Positions 56,201-64,000 of a stretch of 64,000 bases of DNA are shown in pieces. The notes under the pieces are model-generated. The model ran no database searches. It was not told the origin of the DNA and was given only the letters and a program-made list of their open reading frames with translations. A program made the position numbers and the translations under genes. Each line of letters begins with the position of its first letter. The stretch's first letter is position 1. Origin of the DNA: Malaya genurostris (lineage: Eukaryota > Arthropoda > Insecta > Diptera > Culicidae); assembly GCF_030247185.1 (NCBI RefSeq), contig NC_080571.1, forward strand, positions 345,185,879-345,249,878, read 5' to 3'.

Positions 56201-56969
56201 TCGTAGTTACTTCGGTGATGCTGAATCAAATCAAATGGAAAACCTTCAATTGCACATCTTCACTGACGCCAGTGAGACCGCATACGGTTGTGTGGCATAT
56301 TTCCGTGTCGAAGTTAATGGAGAGGTGAGATGTGCGCTAGTAATGAGCCGCAGCAAGGTGGCACCGCTCAAAATGCTGACAATTCCTAGACTCGAGTTGC
56401 AAGCGGCAGTCTTAGGGGCCAGGTTGGCGGAATCCATTCGACGTAATCACAGTATAGAGATCAAACAGCAGTTCTTGTGGACAGACTCAAGGAACGTTTT
56501 ATCGTGGATCAAGTCCGATCAGCGTCGATACCGGCAATTCGTGGGATTTCGTATTGGTGATATTCTAAGTCACTCTAGCGCAACAGATTGGAGATGGCTT
56601 CCGACAATGGATAATGAAGCAGACCGCGTGACAAAATGGAAGCTTGGGAAGAGTATACACTCCGACAGTTCTTGGTTTAAGGGAGCAAGAGTGCTATTCT
56701 ACCATCAAAATGAGTGGCCAAAGCAGCCTGTAATTCCTGCAAACACCAACGAAGAGTTAAAAGCATACTTGCTTGTTTACGACGTTACTTTGTCCAAAGT
56801 GCTGGTAGATTTTCGTCGCATTTCAAAGTGGCGGATTTTAGTTCGGATGGTTGCGTGCGTGTTTAGGTTTATTTCTAACTGTCGACGGCGAATTAGCGGT
56901 CAAGCGATCGAAACACTGAAGGCAACAAAAGCACAAGCAAGGTCAATTCAAATGGTGAATTTGAATTGA
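53169..56969 (+). CDS. Pol polyprotein: DUF1759 Gag region, zinc knuckles, protease, reverse transcriptase, RNase H
   Basis: The frame is open from 53169 (no start codon needed if fused to Gag by frameshift; the first ATG is 53280). In order, numbered from 53277: residues about 67-215 a DUF1759-type domain (LPTFRGEPEVWPMFISSLEY); 281-345 two zinc-knuckle-like motifs (CWFCKNADHKIRFC, then CTLCLNNHGRSRC); near 390 an aspartic protease site (AFLDEGSSVTLV); 665-815 reverse transcriptase with FGGDIKEMYHQL and the YVDD box (HYVDDYFDS); 990-1090 RNase H with FTDASETAYGCVAYF, PRLELQAAVLGARL and WTDSRNVLSWIK. The catalytic residues of these enzymes appear intact. The C-terminus is broken at 56936-56976 by a small palindromic insertion, which throws the frame out before the integrase. 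Confidence 0.9.
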   Translation, partial: DWEIRKQSTLSEIIKLIEENDANTSQSDEEDKDDERLMEENEQNGLGQKTKWPLDIPENDVFSKEELERFAKLLKIHKRAGQAGPSITKEQLAARQAISKHLPTFRGEPEVWPMFISSLEYTTKACGFTNLKNLKRLQDSLQGDALEAVKSRLLLPESVPDVINDLRDLFGKPEKLLKSLLMKVRKAQAPRVDLLNTFVHFGITVKQLCDHLEAAKMSDHLNNPMLVQEIVDKLPPSYKLDWVRFRRNKDGTPLRIFTNFMNGIVSDVSEISELSPGESNEVSRFNKMRPKREFMHMHTSMTEGKDPYSYKKTSLFCWFCKNADHKIRFCEDFKRLKVPERWTVAEQFNLCTLCLNNHGRSRCNFKLRCNVGACQGNHHPLLHRSIEPVPMLEAECNTHTRLNRSVIFRMLPITIHGDSVKLDVLAFLDEGSSVTLVEEDVADQLKLKGHLEPLIVTWTGNVKRYEDHSRKVDFTVSASGSTEEFPLLNARTVKQLVLPKQEVKFQEIAERYPHLRDLPVSDHALEEPKIMIGLDNLHIFAPTESRIGEVGEPIAVKSKLGWTVYGPLKQTTAQHMYANMHDSPVVSNQELHNILRNQFVLDEAGISGVMPEPIEIERARTILKRTTKRIGYRFETGLLWRTDLRRFPDSYPMAERRMKALERKLAKDPDLLSQVDQQIRDYEAKGYTHKITDKELFETDPSKVWYLPLNVIRNPRKPKKLRLVWDAAATVQGISLNSELLTGPDMSTSLPGVIQRFRERRYGFGGDIKEMYHQLRIKSEDKQAQRFLYRFDSSGPSHRYVMDVATFGSTCSPCSAQFVKNKNAEEFAELYPDAVTAIIKKHYVDDYFDSVETIDEAVKRAREVKFIHSQGGFEIRSWVSNSKDFLREMGEQHSNQSIHFHQNKDTEIERVLGIVWDPERDVFCFSATPPAKVQAILQSLERPSKRVVLSCVMAMFDPLGLLAPFTIMGRMLVQNLWRTGCEWDDPIDDESFEKWIKWTNMLTAVAKIQIPRSYFGDAESNQMENLQLHIFTDASETAYGCVAYFRVEVNGEVRCALVMSRSKVAPLKMLTIPRLELQAAVLGARLAESIRRNHSIEIKQQFLWTDSRNVLSWIKSDQRRYRQFVGFRIGDILSHSSATDWRWLPTMDNEADRVTKWKLGKSIHSDSSWFKGARVLFYHQNEWPKQPVIPANTNEELKAYLLVYDVTLSKVLVDFRRISKWRILVRMVACVFRFISNCRRRISGQAIETLKATKAQARSIQMVNLN

Positions 56970-56976
56970 CCTTGCT
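56936..56976. repeat. 18-bp perfect inverted repeat inside pol
   Basis: Arms 56936-56953 and 56959-56976 are exact reverse complements around the 5-nt loop GGTGA. The first 12 positions of the outer arms, AGCAAGGTCAA on the left and its inverse on the right, suggest an older palindrome at this site into which about 19 bp were inserted. The event changes frame between the RNase H and integrase parts. Confidence 0.85.
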
Positions 56977-57742
56977 GAAGAATTCCAGAAGGCGGAATAC
57001 ACTCTATTTAAAATAGCACAATATGAAGCATTTGGGAACGAATTGAAAGTGTTGATGCACAATCGTGGCTTACCAACGGCTCAATGGATAACTGTAGAAA
57101 CATCCAGTCAACTGTATAAACTAACTCCACTTGTTGATGAGAATGGATTGGTGCGTTTAGAAGGAAGAACAAGACACGCTGAATATCTACCGTTTGATCT
57201 TCGGTTTCCAATTATTTTACCAAAGGAGCATCAGTTAACCATTATGCTCGTGCAGTACTACCACGAAAAGTTTGGCCATGGTTATCGGGAGACTGTGAAA
57301 GCTGAAATAAAGCAAAGATTCTTTGTGCATGGTATTGTAGGAATTATTCGGAAGGTAGCTGCGACATGCACGTGGTGTCGAGTTAACCGTAATCGCCCAC
57401 ATACACCGAGAATGGCACCACTGCCGGTTCAACGGCTGATCCCATATCTACGTCCATTTAGTTATGTGGGTCTGGACTATCTAGGGCCTTTTGAAGTGTC
57501 ATCAGGTCGTCGTAGCGAGAAACGCTGGATCGTCCTTTTTACCTGTCTGGTCGTTCGGGCGATTCATTTGGAGATTGCACACGGTCTTACAACGCAGGCA
57601 TGTCTAATGGCAATCCGAAGGTTCGTTTGTCGTAGTGGACCACCTCTGGAATTTATTTCGGATAATGGGACCAATCTCAGAGGTGCGAGTAGAGAGCTTG
57701 AAAATATAATCAAGAGTATTTATGAAGATTGTGCCGACGAGT
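56965..57742 (+). pseudogene. BEL integrase, first part
   Basis: The frame opens after a TGA at 56962 and reads EEFQKAEYTLFKIAQYEAF, the connector usual between RNase H and integrase in BEL elements. The HHCC zinc-binding domain follows (YYHEKFGHGYRETVKAEI, then TCTWCRV). The catalytic core has the first aspartate in SYVGLDYLGPFEV and the second in EFISDNGTNLRG. The frame is interrupted at 57742 by a hAT insertion and resumes unchanged at 58839. Integrase would join the cDNA to the host chromosome. The break before this segment and the insertion make it non-functional. Confidence 0.9.
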
Positions 57743-58830
57743 CAGAGATGCCAGATATTTTCATAGAAAATCTGTATTGCTTTGTATAAAAAATCTGTAT
57801 TAATCTGTATTCACTAATAAAATGAAATTCTTACAACAAAATGAAGCTAAAAGATATTATTCCAATAGATTGTGGTTATAGGATGATAGATTTAATCAGT
57901 CATTGCCGCGCTCACAATTGAATTTGTATTTCTATATATTTATTTTTATTTCCATATCTAGTATGAAAATGTTGACTTCATAATTTGACATGGAATTTCA
58001 ACGCCCAAAATGCAACGTCCAGACGGGTCATACAACTCTCAGTTTGACAGTGAAGTTTCATGTTGCCATTACTTCCTTTGAAATCAGTTCAAATTGGTTT
58101 CAAATTATAATATAAATGGATTTCACAACAGATTTTCATATTGTGATTTGTCCGTTGATTGATAGACTTTTATCTCGTCACTGGAATCAAATACTAAAAG
58201 ATTGCTCAGACAGAAAAATTTATTTTATTCTTTTTGCGATATTCACCTAACCATTTTTGTAGAAAAAGAAAATGAAAAGTATAGAATCATAGTACTTAAG
58301 GCAGAGTAAGGATGTGAATATATAGAACGGAAAGGTGAGACATGACAGAGGGTCTTTTACCAGTTCGGATATTAAATGGTAAAAGACCTTTATCACTACT
58401 TTCCGACATACCAGAGCCTCGAGCGATTCGCATTGTTCGGATGCCTAAGACCGACTCCTCTGGTAGAAGGTAAAAGATCAGTTACTAAAAAGATTTCTTC
58501 TTGCTTCAATGACGCTCTGTCACGTCTCACCTTTCCGTTCTATATATTCACATCCTTGCTCTCCCTTGAGTACTATCATTATATAATTTCTGTTCTGTTT
58601 CTACAAAAATGGTCTCTGGTTAGGTGGGTATCGCAAAAAGAAAAAAGAAATATTGACTACTATACTTAGTTTTTAATAAAGAAAATGTTTTCTTTCTTAC
58701 TTTTTGTGAGATCTGTATAAATCTGTATTAAATTGAGGAAATCTGTATAATATCTGTACTCTGTATTAAATCTGTATGAGCATGTAAAAATCTGTATAAT
58801 ACAGATATATCTGTATGATTGGCATCTCTG
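57743..58830 (+). mobile_element. Non-autonomous hAT element, 1088 bp
   Basis: The ends CAGAGATGCC and GGCATCTCTG are inverted repeats with the CAGAGATG start common in hAT transposons. The exact 8-bp target duplication, CGACGAGT, lies at 57735-57742 and 58831-58838, the diagnostic length for hAT. Subterminal ATCTGTAT words are frequent: about three near the left end and about eight within 58705-58820. There is no transposase. A MITE (58295-58570) is nested within. Confidence 0.92.
58295..58570. mobile_element. MITE, 276 bp, inside the hAT element
   Basis: The left end, CTTAAGGCAGAGTAAGGATG, and the inverse of the right end, CTCAAGGGAGAGCAAGGATG, start inverted repeats of about 56 bp that include ATATATAGAACGGAAAGGTG. 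TA lies directly outside both ends (58293-58294 and 58571-58572), which suits a Tc1/mariner-mobilised MITE. The palindrome continues outward (TAGTACT), so the border could be a few bases off. The middle holds a second perfect hairpin, GGTCTTTTACCA (58351-58362) with its inverse at 58377-58388. Confidence 0.8.
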
Positions 58831-59639
58831 CGACGAGTTCACGGGCGCTCGATTGAAATGGAGTTTCAATCCTCCCGCCTCTCCTCATATGGGAGGCGTC
58901 TGGGAGAGGCTTGTTCGATCAGTTAAAGAAACTGTTTGTTTTAAATGACGGCAGGAGATTAACAGATGAGATCCTTCAAACATCGATCAGTGAGGCAGAA
59001 GATATGATCAACTAAAGACCTCTAACGTACGTGTCACAGATAGACGAAGTAGAAACTTTGACTCCCAACCATTTTCTTCGCGGAATGTCGCCAAACGAAT
59101 CTCATCTTACACCTCCGCCTCCCCATGCGGCAGAAGCACTGCGAAATGCCTATCAACGGTCACAGCAATTGGCTACTCAGCTATGGGATCGCTGGATTAA
59201 GGAATATCTCCCGACGCTTAATCAACGATCAAAGTGGTTTAGAGACACGAAACCATTACAAGTTGGAGATCTCGTATATATAGTTGAAGGAGACAAGCGG
59301 AAACAATGGATACGAGGTTTGGTCGAAGAATTAATCGTATCTAGCGACGGGCGAGTACGTCAAGCATGGATTCGGACGAAAACGGGAATGTATAAACGAG
59401 CTACAGCAAAGTTGGCCGTTCTGGAAGTTAGGGATAGTAACACTGATCAAGATGCACTCATCGAACCAGGATTACGGGCTGGGGAATTGTTACGTACAAC
59501 TCCGCTGGGCCGTTCAACGTTACCAACCGATAACACTTCATCTGGCAACACTCGATACGTGGAAGACAATCTGTCAAATAACAACGGAAAAGGCGAAGAA
59601 AAAGTAGATCGAGAAGAAGTAAAGTTGATGTTAAAGTGA
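58831..59639 (+). pseudogene. BEL integrase, second part, and C-terminal domain
   Basis: After the hAT the integrase frame resumes as FTGARLKWSFNPPASPHMGG then VWERLVRSVKE, which carries the catalytic glutamate. A frame change near 58940 follows, then DGRRLTDEILQTSISEAEDM and a stop (TAA, 59013-59015). From 59016 the frame is open to 59639: RPLTYVSQIDEVETLTPNHF, LRGMSPNES, then the DUF5641 domain with LQVGDLVYIVEGDKRKQWIR, GLVEELIVSSDGRVRQAWIR and KRATAKLAVLEV. The last 50 codons lie inside the 3' LTR. The frameshift and stop are independent of the hAT insertion. Confidence 0.88.
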
Positions 59640-60036
59640 AAGGTGGTTTCTTTGAAAGTGAGTTGAATTCAATTAATTATATTGATTTCGCAAAGCATAT
59701 AGTGCATAGGAGATTTAAAAACTTGAATTCGTAAGTACGGAACTGAAATGTAGAAATTACAGTAACATCTAAAACTTAGCCTAATATCACAGATACTCAT
59801 CACAGCGAGATTGCACTTAACCTAGTATCACAGATAAGTCGCATTTGTTGAAGAATTATATTGCTATCGAATACTGTAAAATAGAACTGAATTCCAATCT
59901 TTAGGAGGTTGCAAGATAGGACACCAATTAATGTAAGCAAACAGATAAATTGAATTTGAACGTTTAAATAATAATATTTTTGCAGCTTTGATCTCCTATC
60001 ACCTGATCCAAAGAGTGTTCTTTCACGTTCCGAACA
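59488..60036 (+). repeat. 3' LTR of the BEL element, 549 bp
   Basis: It begins TGTTACGTACAACTCCGCTG and ends CGTTCCGAACA. GGGCTGGGGAA just before it is purine-rich and is a reasonable polypurine tract. It is 206 bp longer than the 5' LTR because that copy has a deletion. Over the shared 343 bp the two LTRs differ at three positions. The pol stop codon (59637-59639) lies within it. Confidence 0.93.
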
Positions 60037-60041
60037 GTGAC

Positions 60042-60422
60042 TATTATATAGCGTTATTAGAGCGTTTGAAGGACGAAATTTAAAAAAAACGGCCTCATTT
60101 GAAGAAGAAAAAAGATTTGTTTCATCAAGACAATGCACCGTGTCACAAGTCGATGAAAACCATGCTGAAATTGAACGAATTGGGCTTCAAATTGCTCCCT
60201 CATCCACCGTATTCTCCAGATTTGGCCCCCAGTGACTTTTTCCTGTTCTCAGACCTCAAGAGAATGCTCGCTGGTAAAAAATTTAGAAGCAATGAAGAGG
60301 TAATCGCTGAAACTGAGGCCTATTTTGAGGCAAGGGACAAATCATACTACAAAAATGGTATCGAAAAGTTGGAAGATCGCTATAATCGCTGTATCGCCTC
60401 TGATGGCAATTATGTTGAATAA
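60042..60422 (+). pseudogene. Mariner transposase, 3' part
   Basis: This continues the gene of 51398-52062 after the BEL insertion: YIALLERLKDEI, then a TAA at about 60080, then KDLFHQDNAPCHKSMKTM with the second catalytic aspartate, LPHPPYSPDLAPSDFFLFSD with the third, and LEDRYNRCIASDGNYVE before the final stop at 60420. The spacing between the second and third aspartates fits the D34D signature of mariner. The internal stop adds to the earlier breaks. The catalytic residues themselves are conserved. Confidence 0.92.
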
Positions 60423-60491
60423 TAAAAACGAATTTTGGCAAAAAAATGTGTGTTTCCATTAAACGATACGTACTTTTCAGCCGAACTGTTA

Positions 60492-60840
60492 TGAACATCT
60501 TTTAGAGTTTGTTTATACCAATTTTTTAATGACTGGCGTATTCAGGTAGCGTTTTCTGAACCGAAGTTATGAGCAAAACTAGTTCAAAAACAGGTTATTT
60601 TTAAACTGCTATATCTAACATTGAGGCAACCGAAAAAAATCCGTTTATTTTGTATTTGACAGAAAATATTTTCGAGCATCTTCATGAAAAAAGTCGGAGG
60701 AGATATTTTTTTAAATTATGTTCAAACATTGGGGTTTTTCATTGAAAAATACTCGTATCATGTAAGTCTTTTATTAGCTATATATGAAAATAAGGTATTT
60801 TTGTCTTCTAAAGTGTTAAATTAATTCAAGTGCATATTCG
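60492..60840. other. Non-coding spacer
   Basis: AT-rich with nothing recognised. Confidence 0.35.
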
Positions 60841-60841
60841 G

Positions 60842-60998
60842 AAAGAAATCGTTCTGCATTCTTCTGGGAATGCAGAATGGTGTCGCTTTTGTAAAATCTC
60901 TAAGGCATCTCGGTGGCTGTAGGTTTTATCAACCGTGCATTTTGGCACCTGCAGATCGTTCAGCATCCTTTCGGGGATGCAGAACGATTTATTTCTTT
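60842..60998. repeat. Foldback sequence with nested hairpins
   Basis: The outer arms AAAGAAATCGTTCTGCAT (60842-60859) and the near inverse of 60977-60998 pair with a four-base gap. Within the left part TTCTGCATTC (60852-60861) pairs perfectly with 60868-60877. Within the right part GCATCC pairs with GGATGC (60963-60968 with 60975-60980). It could be a small foldback MITE. No target duplication is visible. Confidence 0.55.
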
Positions 60999-60999
60999 A

Positions 61000-61310
61000 T
61001 GTTTTGTGCTGTTTTCCCACCTCACCCAATTCCCCATATCCTTCCATGTTCCTTTTATAATTCCCTTCCCATTAGGAAGTTGATGAGAAGCTACGGCAAG
61101 GCACGAATCTCCAAATAACTAGGGGAACATGCCACTTGAGCCAATTAGTTCTGATAACATAGGTGCAGGGTTTCATTCAGTAAAAAGCATTCAAACGAAG
61201 AGGTTGTTTTTCGAGACGAAGACAACTGTAAGCTGCAAATAGATTGGTTGGTTGGTGCTAATCGCAAAGGCTGCTGCAAAGCCAATATTCGGGACGATTT
61301 CAGTTTCATA
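61000..61310. other. Non-coding stretch
   Basis: Nothing recognised. Confidence 0.35.
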
Positions 61311-61314
61311 AGTA

Positions 61315-61515
61315 CCTGAAATATGTAGTTGAACTCACTTCACTGAGAACGATGGCCTAACCGATTTGAGAACTGTTTCATTTTGTAGGTTACACTAGTT
61401 CATGCACTAGCTTTCATGTTTTTCAAAAATCAAACAAAACTGTTTGAAGAATACATTTTTTATATAAGAATAAGAGAGATATGAGAAAGGTATCATTACA
61501 CAACTAGGTGGATAA
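61315..61515 (+). mobile_element. Family A end fragment
   Basis: GATGGCCTAACCGATTTGAG is a diverged family A module, and GATATGAGAAAGGTATCATT followed by ACACAACTAGGTGGAT is the family's right end. The remainder is lost. Confidence 0.55.
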
Positions 61516-61950
61516 AAACAAATTTTGCTTAATTTCGTGTAATTTTTTGTGCTAAATTCGGAATTCTACTTTTCCTGAATTGTTTACTGATAGAAAATTC
61601 AAATAATTTTTAGAATTTTTTACATTCCGAAATAATTCTAAGTTTGCGATATTTAAATTTTAATATTCTATCGATTATAATTGATGTCGTTTAGGATAGC
61701 GGAAAATTTAAGATATATGTTTTTGTTTTTAATTGTTTGTAAAACAAAAATCAAGCAATTTTTTTTTTAAATTGTAGTTGGATCCTTTTGCCATGGGTTA
61801 GTATATGGAATTTATATAATTTTACGTTCTGTTTCTTATTGTAGAAAGTCATTGAAATAAATTTAAAATTTTTGTGTTGTCACAAAATTTATTTTATTAA
61901 TAAAAAACAAATTCTACGTCTCTCTGAAACAGATGAATTCAACACGGATT
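61516..61950. other. AT-rich non-coding stretch
   Basis: Very AT-rich with several poly-A/T runs. Nothing recognised. Confidence 0.35.
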
Positions 61951-61953
61951 CCG

Positions 61954-62127
61954 GGGTAGTTTCATCAAACAAACACTTTTCACGGAAACTGCAAATCTGA
62001 TATAAAAACCTTGACTCGATTTCCAGTTCAACAACGTTGAAACTAGGTTTGAAACTAGCTTCAAATTAACAGTTTGACATCAGTTTGAGTGAAAACTGGG
62101 TCAGGTTTGGCATCAAGCGAAAACGCC
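61954..62127 (-). mobile_element. Partial Harbinger-like MITE, relative of 4971-5222
   Basis: Inverted relative to the copy at 4971. Shared pieces include GGTAGTTTCATCAAACAAAC, ACTTTTCACG, CAGTTCAACAACGTTGAAAC and TTTGGCATCAAGCGAAAACG. One terminal repeat is cut short and the other is absent. Confidence 0.75.
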
Positions 62128-63890
62128 AGCGACTGTATCAGTCATGGCTTGCTACGAAGTGAGCGTTATGAAAACTGTTTGGTAATGTCAAACTTTCGCA
62201 CGAGCGAAATAAATCGAGTACAATGTAAATGATTTGAACTCAGTTCCTGCACATTTTATTCAAATAAAATTGTTGCAAAAACGTATCGCACGAAATCATC
62301 CTGGAGAAAACTTGTTCAAACACGTTGTTTGCTATGTATGCTGCTGAGTACTGAAACGGCCAGTAGAGCCAGGCAGCATTCGGGTGTGTGCGTTGAGACG
62401 TTGGACTAACCGCATGTTGATATGCATGCAAACTCGACACAACCTTCCGACGTCAGTGTAAGACACTGCACACTTAAATTGGAATACCGATCTCAGCTGT
62501 GCAAACCTCGGTAGTGGATTTTTTTTGCAGTAAAAAAACCATTGTTTATTTGTACTGATATATCAGTACATTGAGAATGTTCGGAAGTTCGCCTGTTCTA
62601 AACTCGTCGAAAGTTGACAAAAAAAATGACCGAATTAAGTTTAGTGTGTGGTGTGAGCGAGGGATTGCCACTGGTTGATGGTAGTTTCTTCTCGTTGAAG
62701 TCTCAAAATTGCTATGCACCGACTGGACCAATTTGGTCAATAAGACCAAAGGAGGACAGCGACGACAGCACGTCAAAACGTACGAAAGGCTTACGAACGG
62801 AGATTGTACGAAACGCACCCCTCGCGGATCGGGTTAAATCCTACCCACTGTGCAATTGTTCAAATTGACGTTGATTGTAGATATTTATAGAACAATCAAT
62901 TTGGTGAAGTTTATTTTCGTCATTCGTCATCAATTACAGTGTTACTTAAGTTTTCCTTCTGCCACTTAAGATCAATATAATACAGATATAGATATTTGGA
63001 GTGGCCCCATTGTGATTCTTCAAGTAAACTTTTCCGAGCAACAGTAGAGATTAATTTCAATGCCATCACGAGATATTCCCAACGGGTGAGAAATTGATAT
63101 TTGAAAAGTTTCGTCAACCGGACGGGACAGACAAAAAAGAACCCGCGGGGACTGCTAGACCGTTTGGCATTCAAGTTGCTTCCAGTGAAAATGAACATAC
63201 TCTGACTTACAAGAAACATTTTCCTCATCATTAATCGATGATTTAAAATGTTATTTTTAGAACTAACATTCTACGGTCATAATTGACACACACACACGAG
63301 CTCCAGAGTACTATTCAAAAACAAAAATAGTTCAATTGACAAAGTGGTTAATCAACGGTTCTTGGTTGGCCATGACAAATCATCGCTCAGCGCGCACACG
63401 TAATTGGATAATGAAACCAGAAAGAAATTGTTAACCATTGAACTTTGCTCTGTTGGCGCAATACAGTCAGTTGATGGTCACGCGATGCCAGATCCGTAGA
63501 CCTCTAATGTCCGGTGTCTAATTTTAGCAAAACAAAAAAAAAAAACGCACGACGAATCCGACGCACACAGGAAAGCAGAATTGACCGGTGGAAGAGCCGG
63601 GTTGTGCTGAATTTGCATCTGAAATCTGCGATTTTTTTTTCTGGAATCAAAGTAGGCTTTCGCTACAATCTGACAGATTGTTCGAATGTTTGGATATCCG
63701 AACAGCGTACCAGCAAAACTACGGACTGTTGTTGATGGTAGAAAACAAAAAATGCTCAGGAAGTTACAATTAAGTCATCTGATTATTGTGGATGTGAGCT
63801 ACACATCGAACGGTAGAGGCCGGTTGCTCGGCCATCCATGGAAGTTGACCATCAATGTTAACTTCCCTCTCTGAGCAGCCTAGATAGCCG
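62128..63890. other. Non-coding stretch
   Basis: No recognisable protein. A perfect 20-bp palindrome lies at 62551-62570. An ATG-started frame at 62626-62868 of about 80 codons shows no recognisable domain and is not called. Confidence 0.35.
62551..62570. repeat. Perfect 20-bp palindrome
   Basis: TGTACTGATATATCAGTACA reads the same on both strands. It could be a dimeric protein-binding site or chance. Nothing nearby decides. Confidence 0.7.
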
Positions 63891-64000
63891 TGTAGTGTCG
63901 GTAGCGGTTTCCCAACTGGCTAAGAATAACGCTACGGTCCACCTGTACCGGTGGTATAAGTCCACCAGGTAAGCAGGTAAGCCGTGTGGCATCCGGCGGA
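63891..64000. other. Possible start of a further repeat at the window edge
   Basis: The composition becomes GC-richer and the text (GTAGTGTCGGTAGCGGTTTC, TACCGGTGGTATAAGTCC) resembles repeat-derived sequence that I associate with culicine genomes. The window ends before it can be identified. This is weak. Confidence 0.2.

Larger units (their letters stand above)
52063..60036 (+). mobile_element. BEL/Pao LTR retrotransposon
   Basis: It begins TGTTACGTAC and ends CCGAACA, the TG...CA form of LTR elements, and is flanked by GTGAC on both sides (52058-52062 and 60037-60041), the 5-bp target duplication. Order of parts: 5' LTR, Gag-like ORF with PHD finger, pol with protease, reverse transcriptase and RNase H, integrase, 3' LTR. 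Without the nested hAT and one copy of its 8-bp target duplication, its length is 6878 bp. Pol order and integrase-last arrangement fit BEL/Pao. There is no envelope-like gene. Confidence 0.95.
51219..60489 (+). mobile_element. Mariner element, split by a BEL retrotransposon
   Basis: The ends ACAGATCGGCTGAAAAGT (from 51219) and the inverse of ACTTTTCAGCCGAACTGT (to 60489) are inverted repeats with one mismatch in this stretch. TA lies outside both (51217-51218 and 60490-60491). Counting only mariner sequence (51219-52062 and 60042-60489) gives 1292 bp, the normal length of a complete mariner. It therefore was a full-length element before the BEL insertion. It is inactive now because of the insertion and older coding breaks. 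Confidence 0.93.

Noticed and set aside
59630..59835. Intron missing from the 5' LTR
   Set aside because: The missing segment does not have GT-AG borders in any alignment of the junction, and GAT microhomology explains a deletion better.
62614..62868. Short plus-strand gene of about 80 codons
   Set aside because: No recognisable domain, and both strands are open over much of the stretch.

Overview
The window reads as repeat-dense intergenic or intronic DNA of an insect, most likely a culicine (Aedes-like) mosquito. That placement is inference. It rests on several mariner transposases, two IS630-type remnants of a kind common in mosquitoes, a BEL/Pao retrotransposon, many MITEs, tRNA-derived sequences and one abundant dispersed element with GCCTTTCTCATAT inverted ends. 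I find no intact host gene, rRNA, CRISPR array or bacterial-style operon. Almost every coding-like stretch is transposon-derived and broken.

Layout. 1-9 kb: mostly unique DNA with a perfect hairpin, one dispersed-element copy carrying 156-bp tandem units (2.05-2.87 kb), a Harbinger-like MITE (4.97-5.22 kb) and two LINE tails. 9-16.3 kb: more copies of the dispersed family, a tRNA-like cloverleaf (12.09 kb), small MITEs and a 60-unit AC microsatellite. 17.9-27 kb: a roughly 9-kb field built from a 10-bp unit (TTCAGAAGAT). Its core holds 111 units in unbroken register (19561-20670), and its right half repeats in blocks about 2.3 kb apart. A tRNA-Glu-like SINE is inserted near its right end. 29.3-33 kb: a deleted mariner carrying a dispersed-family copy and lying among further family copies. 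34.4-38.8 kb: a MITE with long inverted ends, a TIR-bounded element holding a small hAT, and a TTAA-flanked element with an unrecognised reading frame. 39.7-46 kb: a Helitron-like end and remnants of four transposases. 46-51.2 kb: mostly unrecognised, with a GC-richer island at 48.0-49.6 kb.

51.2-60.5 kb is the clearest structure. A mariner (51219-60489, TA target site) is split by a BEL/Pao LTR retrotransposon (52063-60036, 5-bp target duplication GTGAC). The integrase region of the BEL copy is split by a non-autonomous hAT (57743-58830, 8-bp duplication CGACGAGT), which in turn holds a MITE (58295-58570). The order of insertion can be read directly. The BEL copy has a PHD finger in its Gag-like protein, a possible -1 slippery site between gag and pol, and LTRs differing at three positions over the shared 343 bp, yet its coding region is broken in several places. 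The last 3.5 kb hold a foldback element and MITE fragments.

The genes do not form a pathway. They are the wreckage of independent mobile elements, useful mainly as a record of insertion order and decay.
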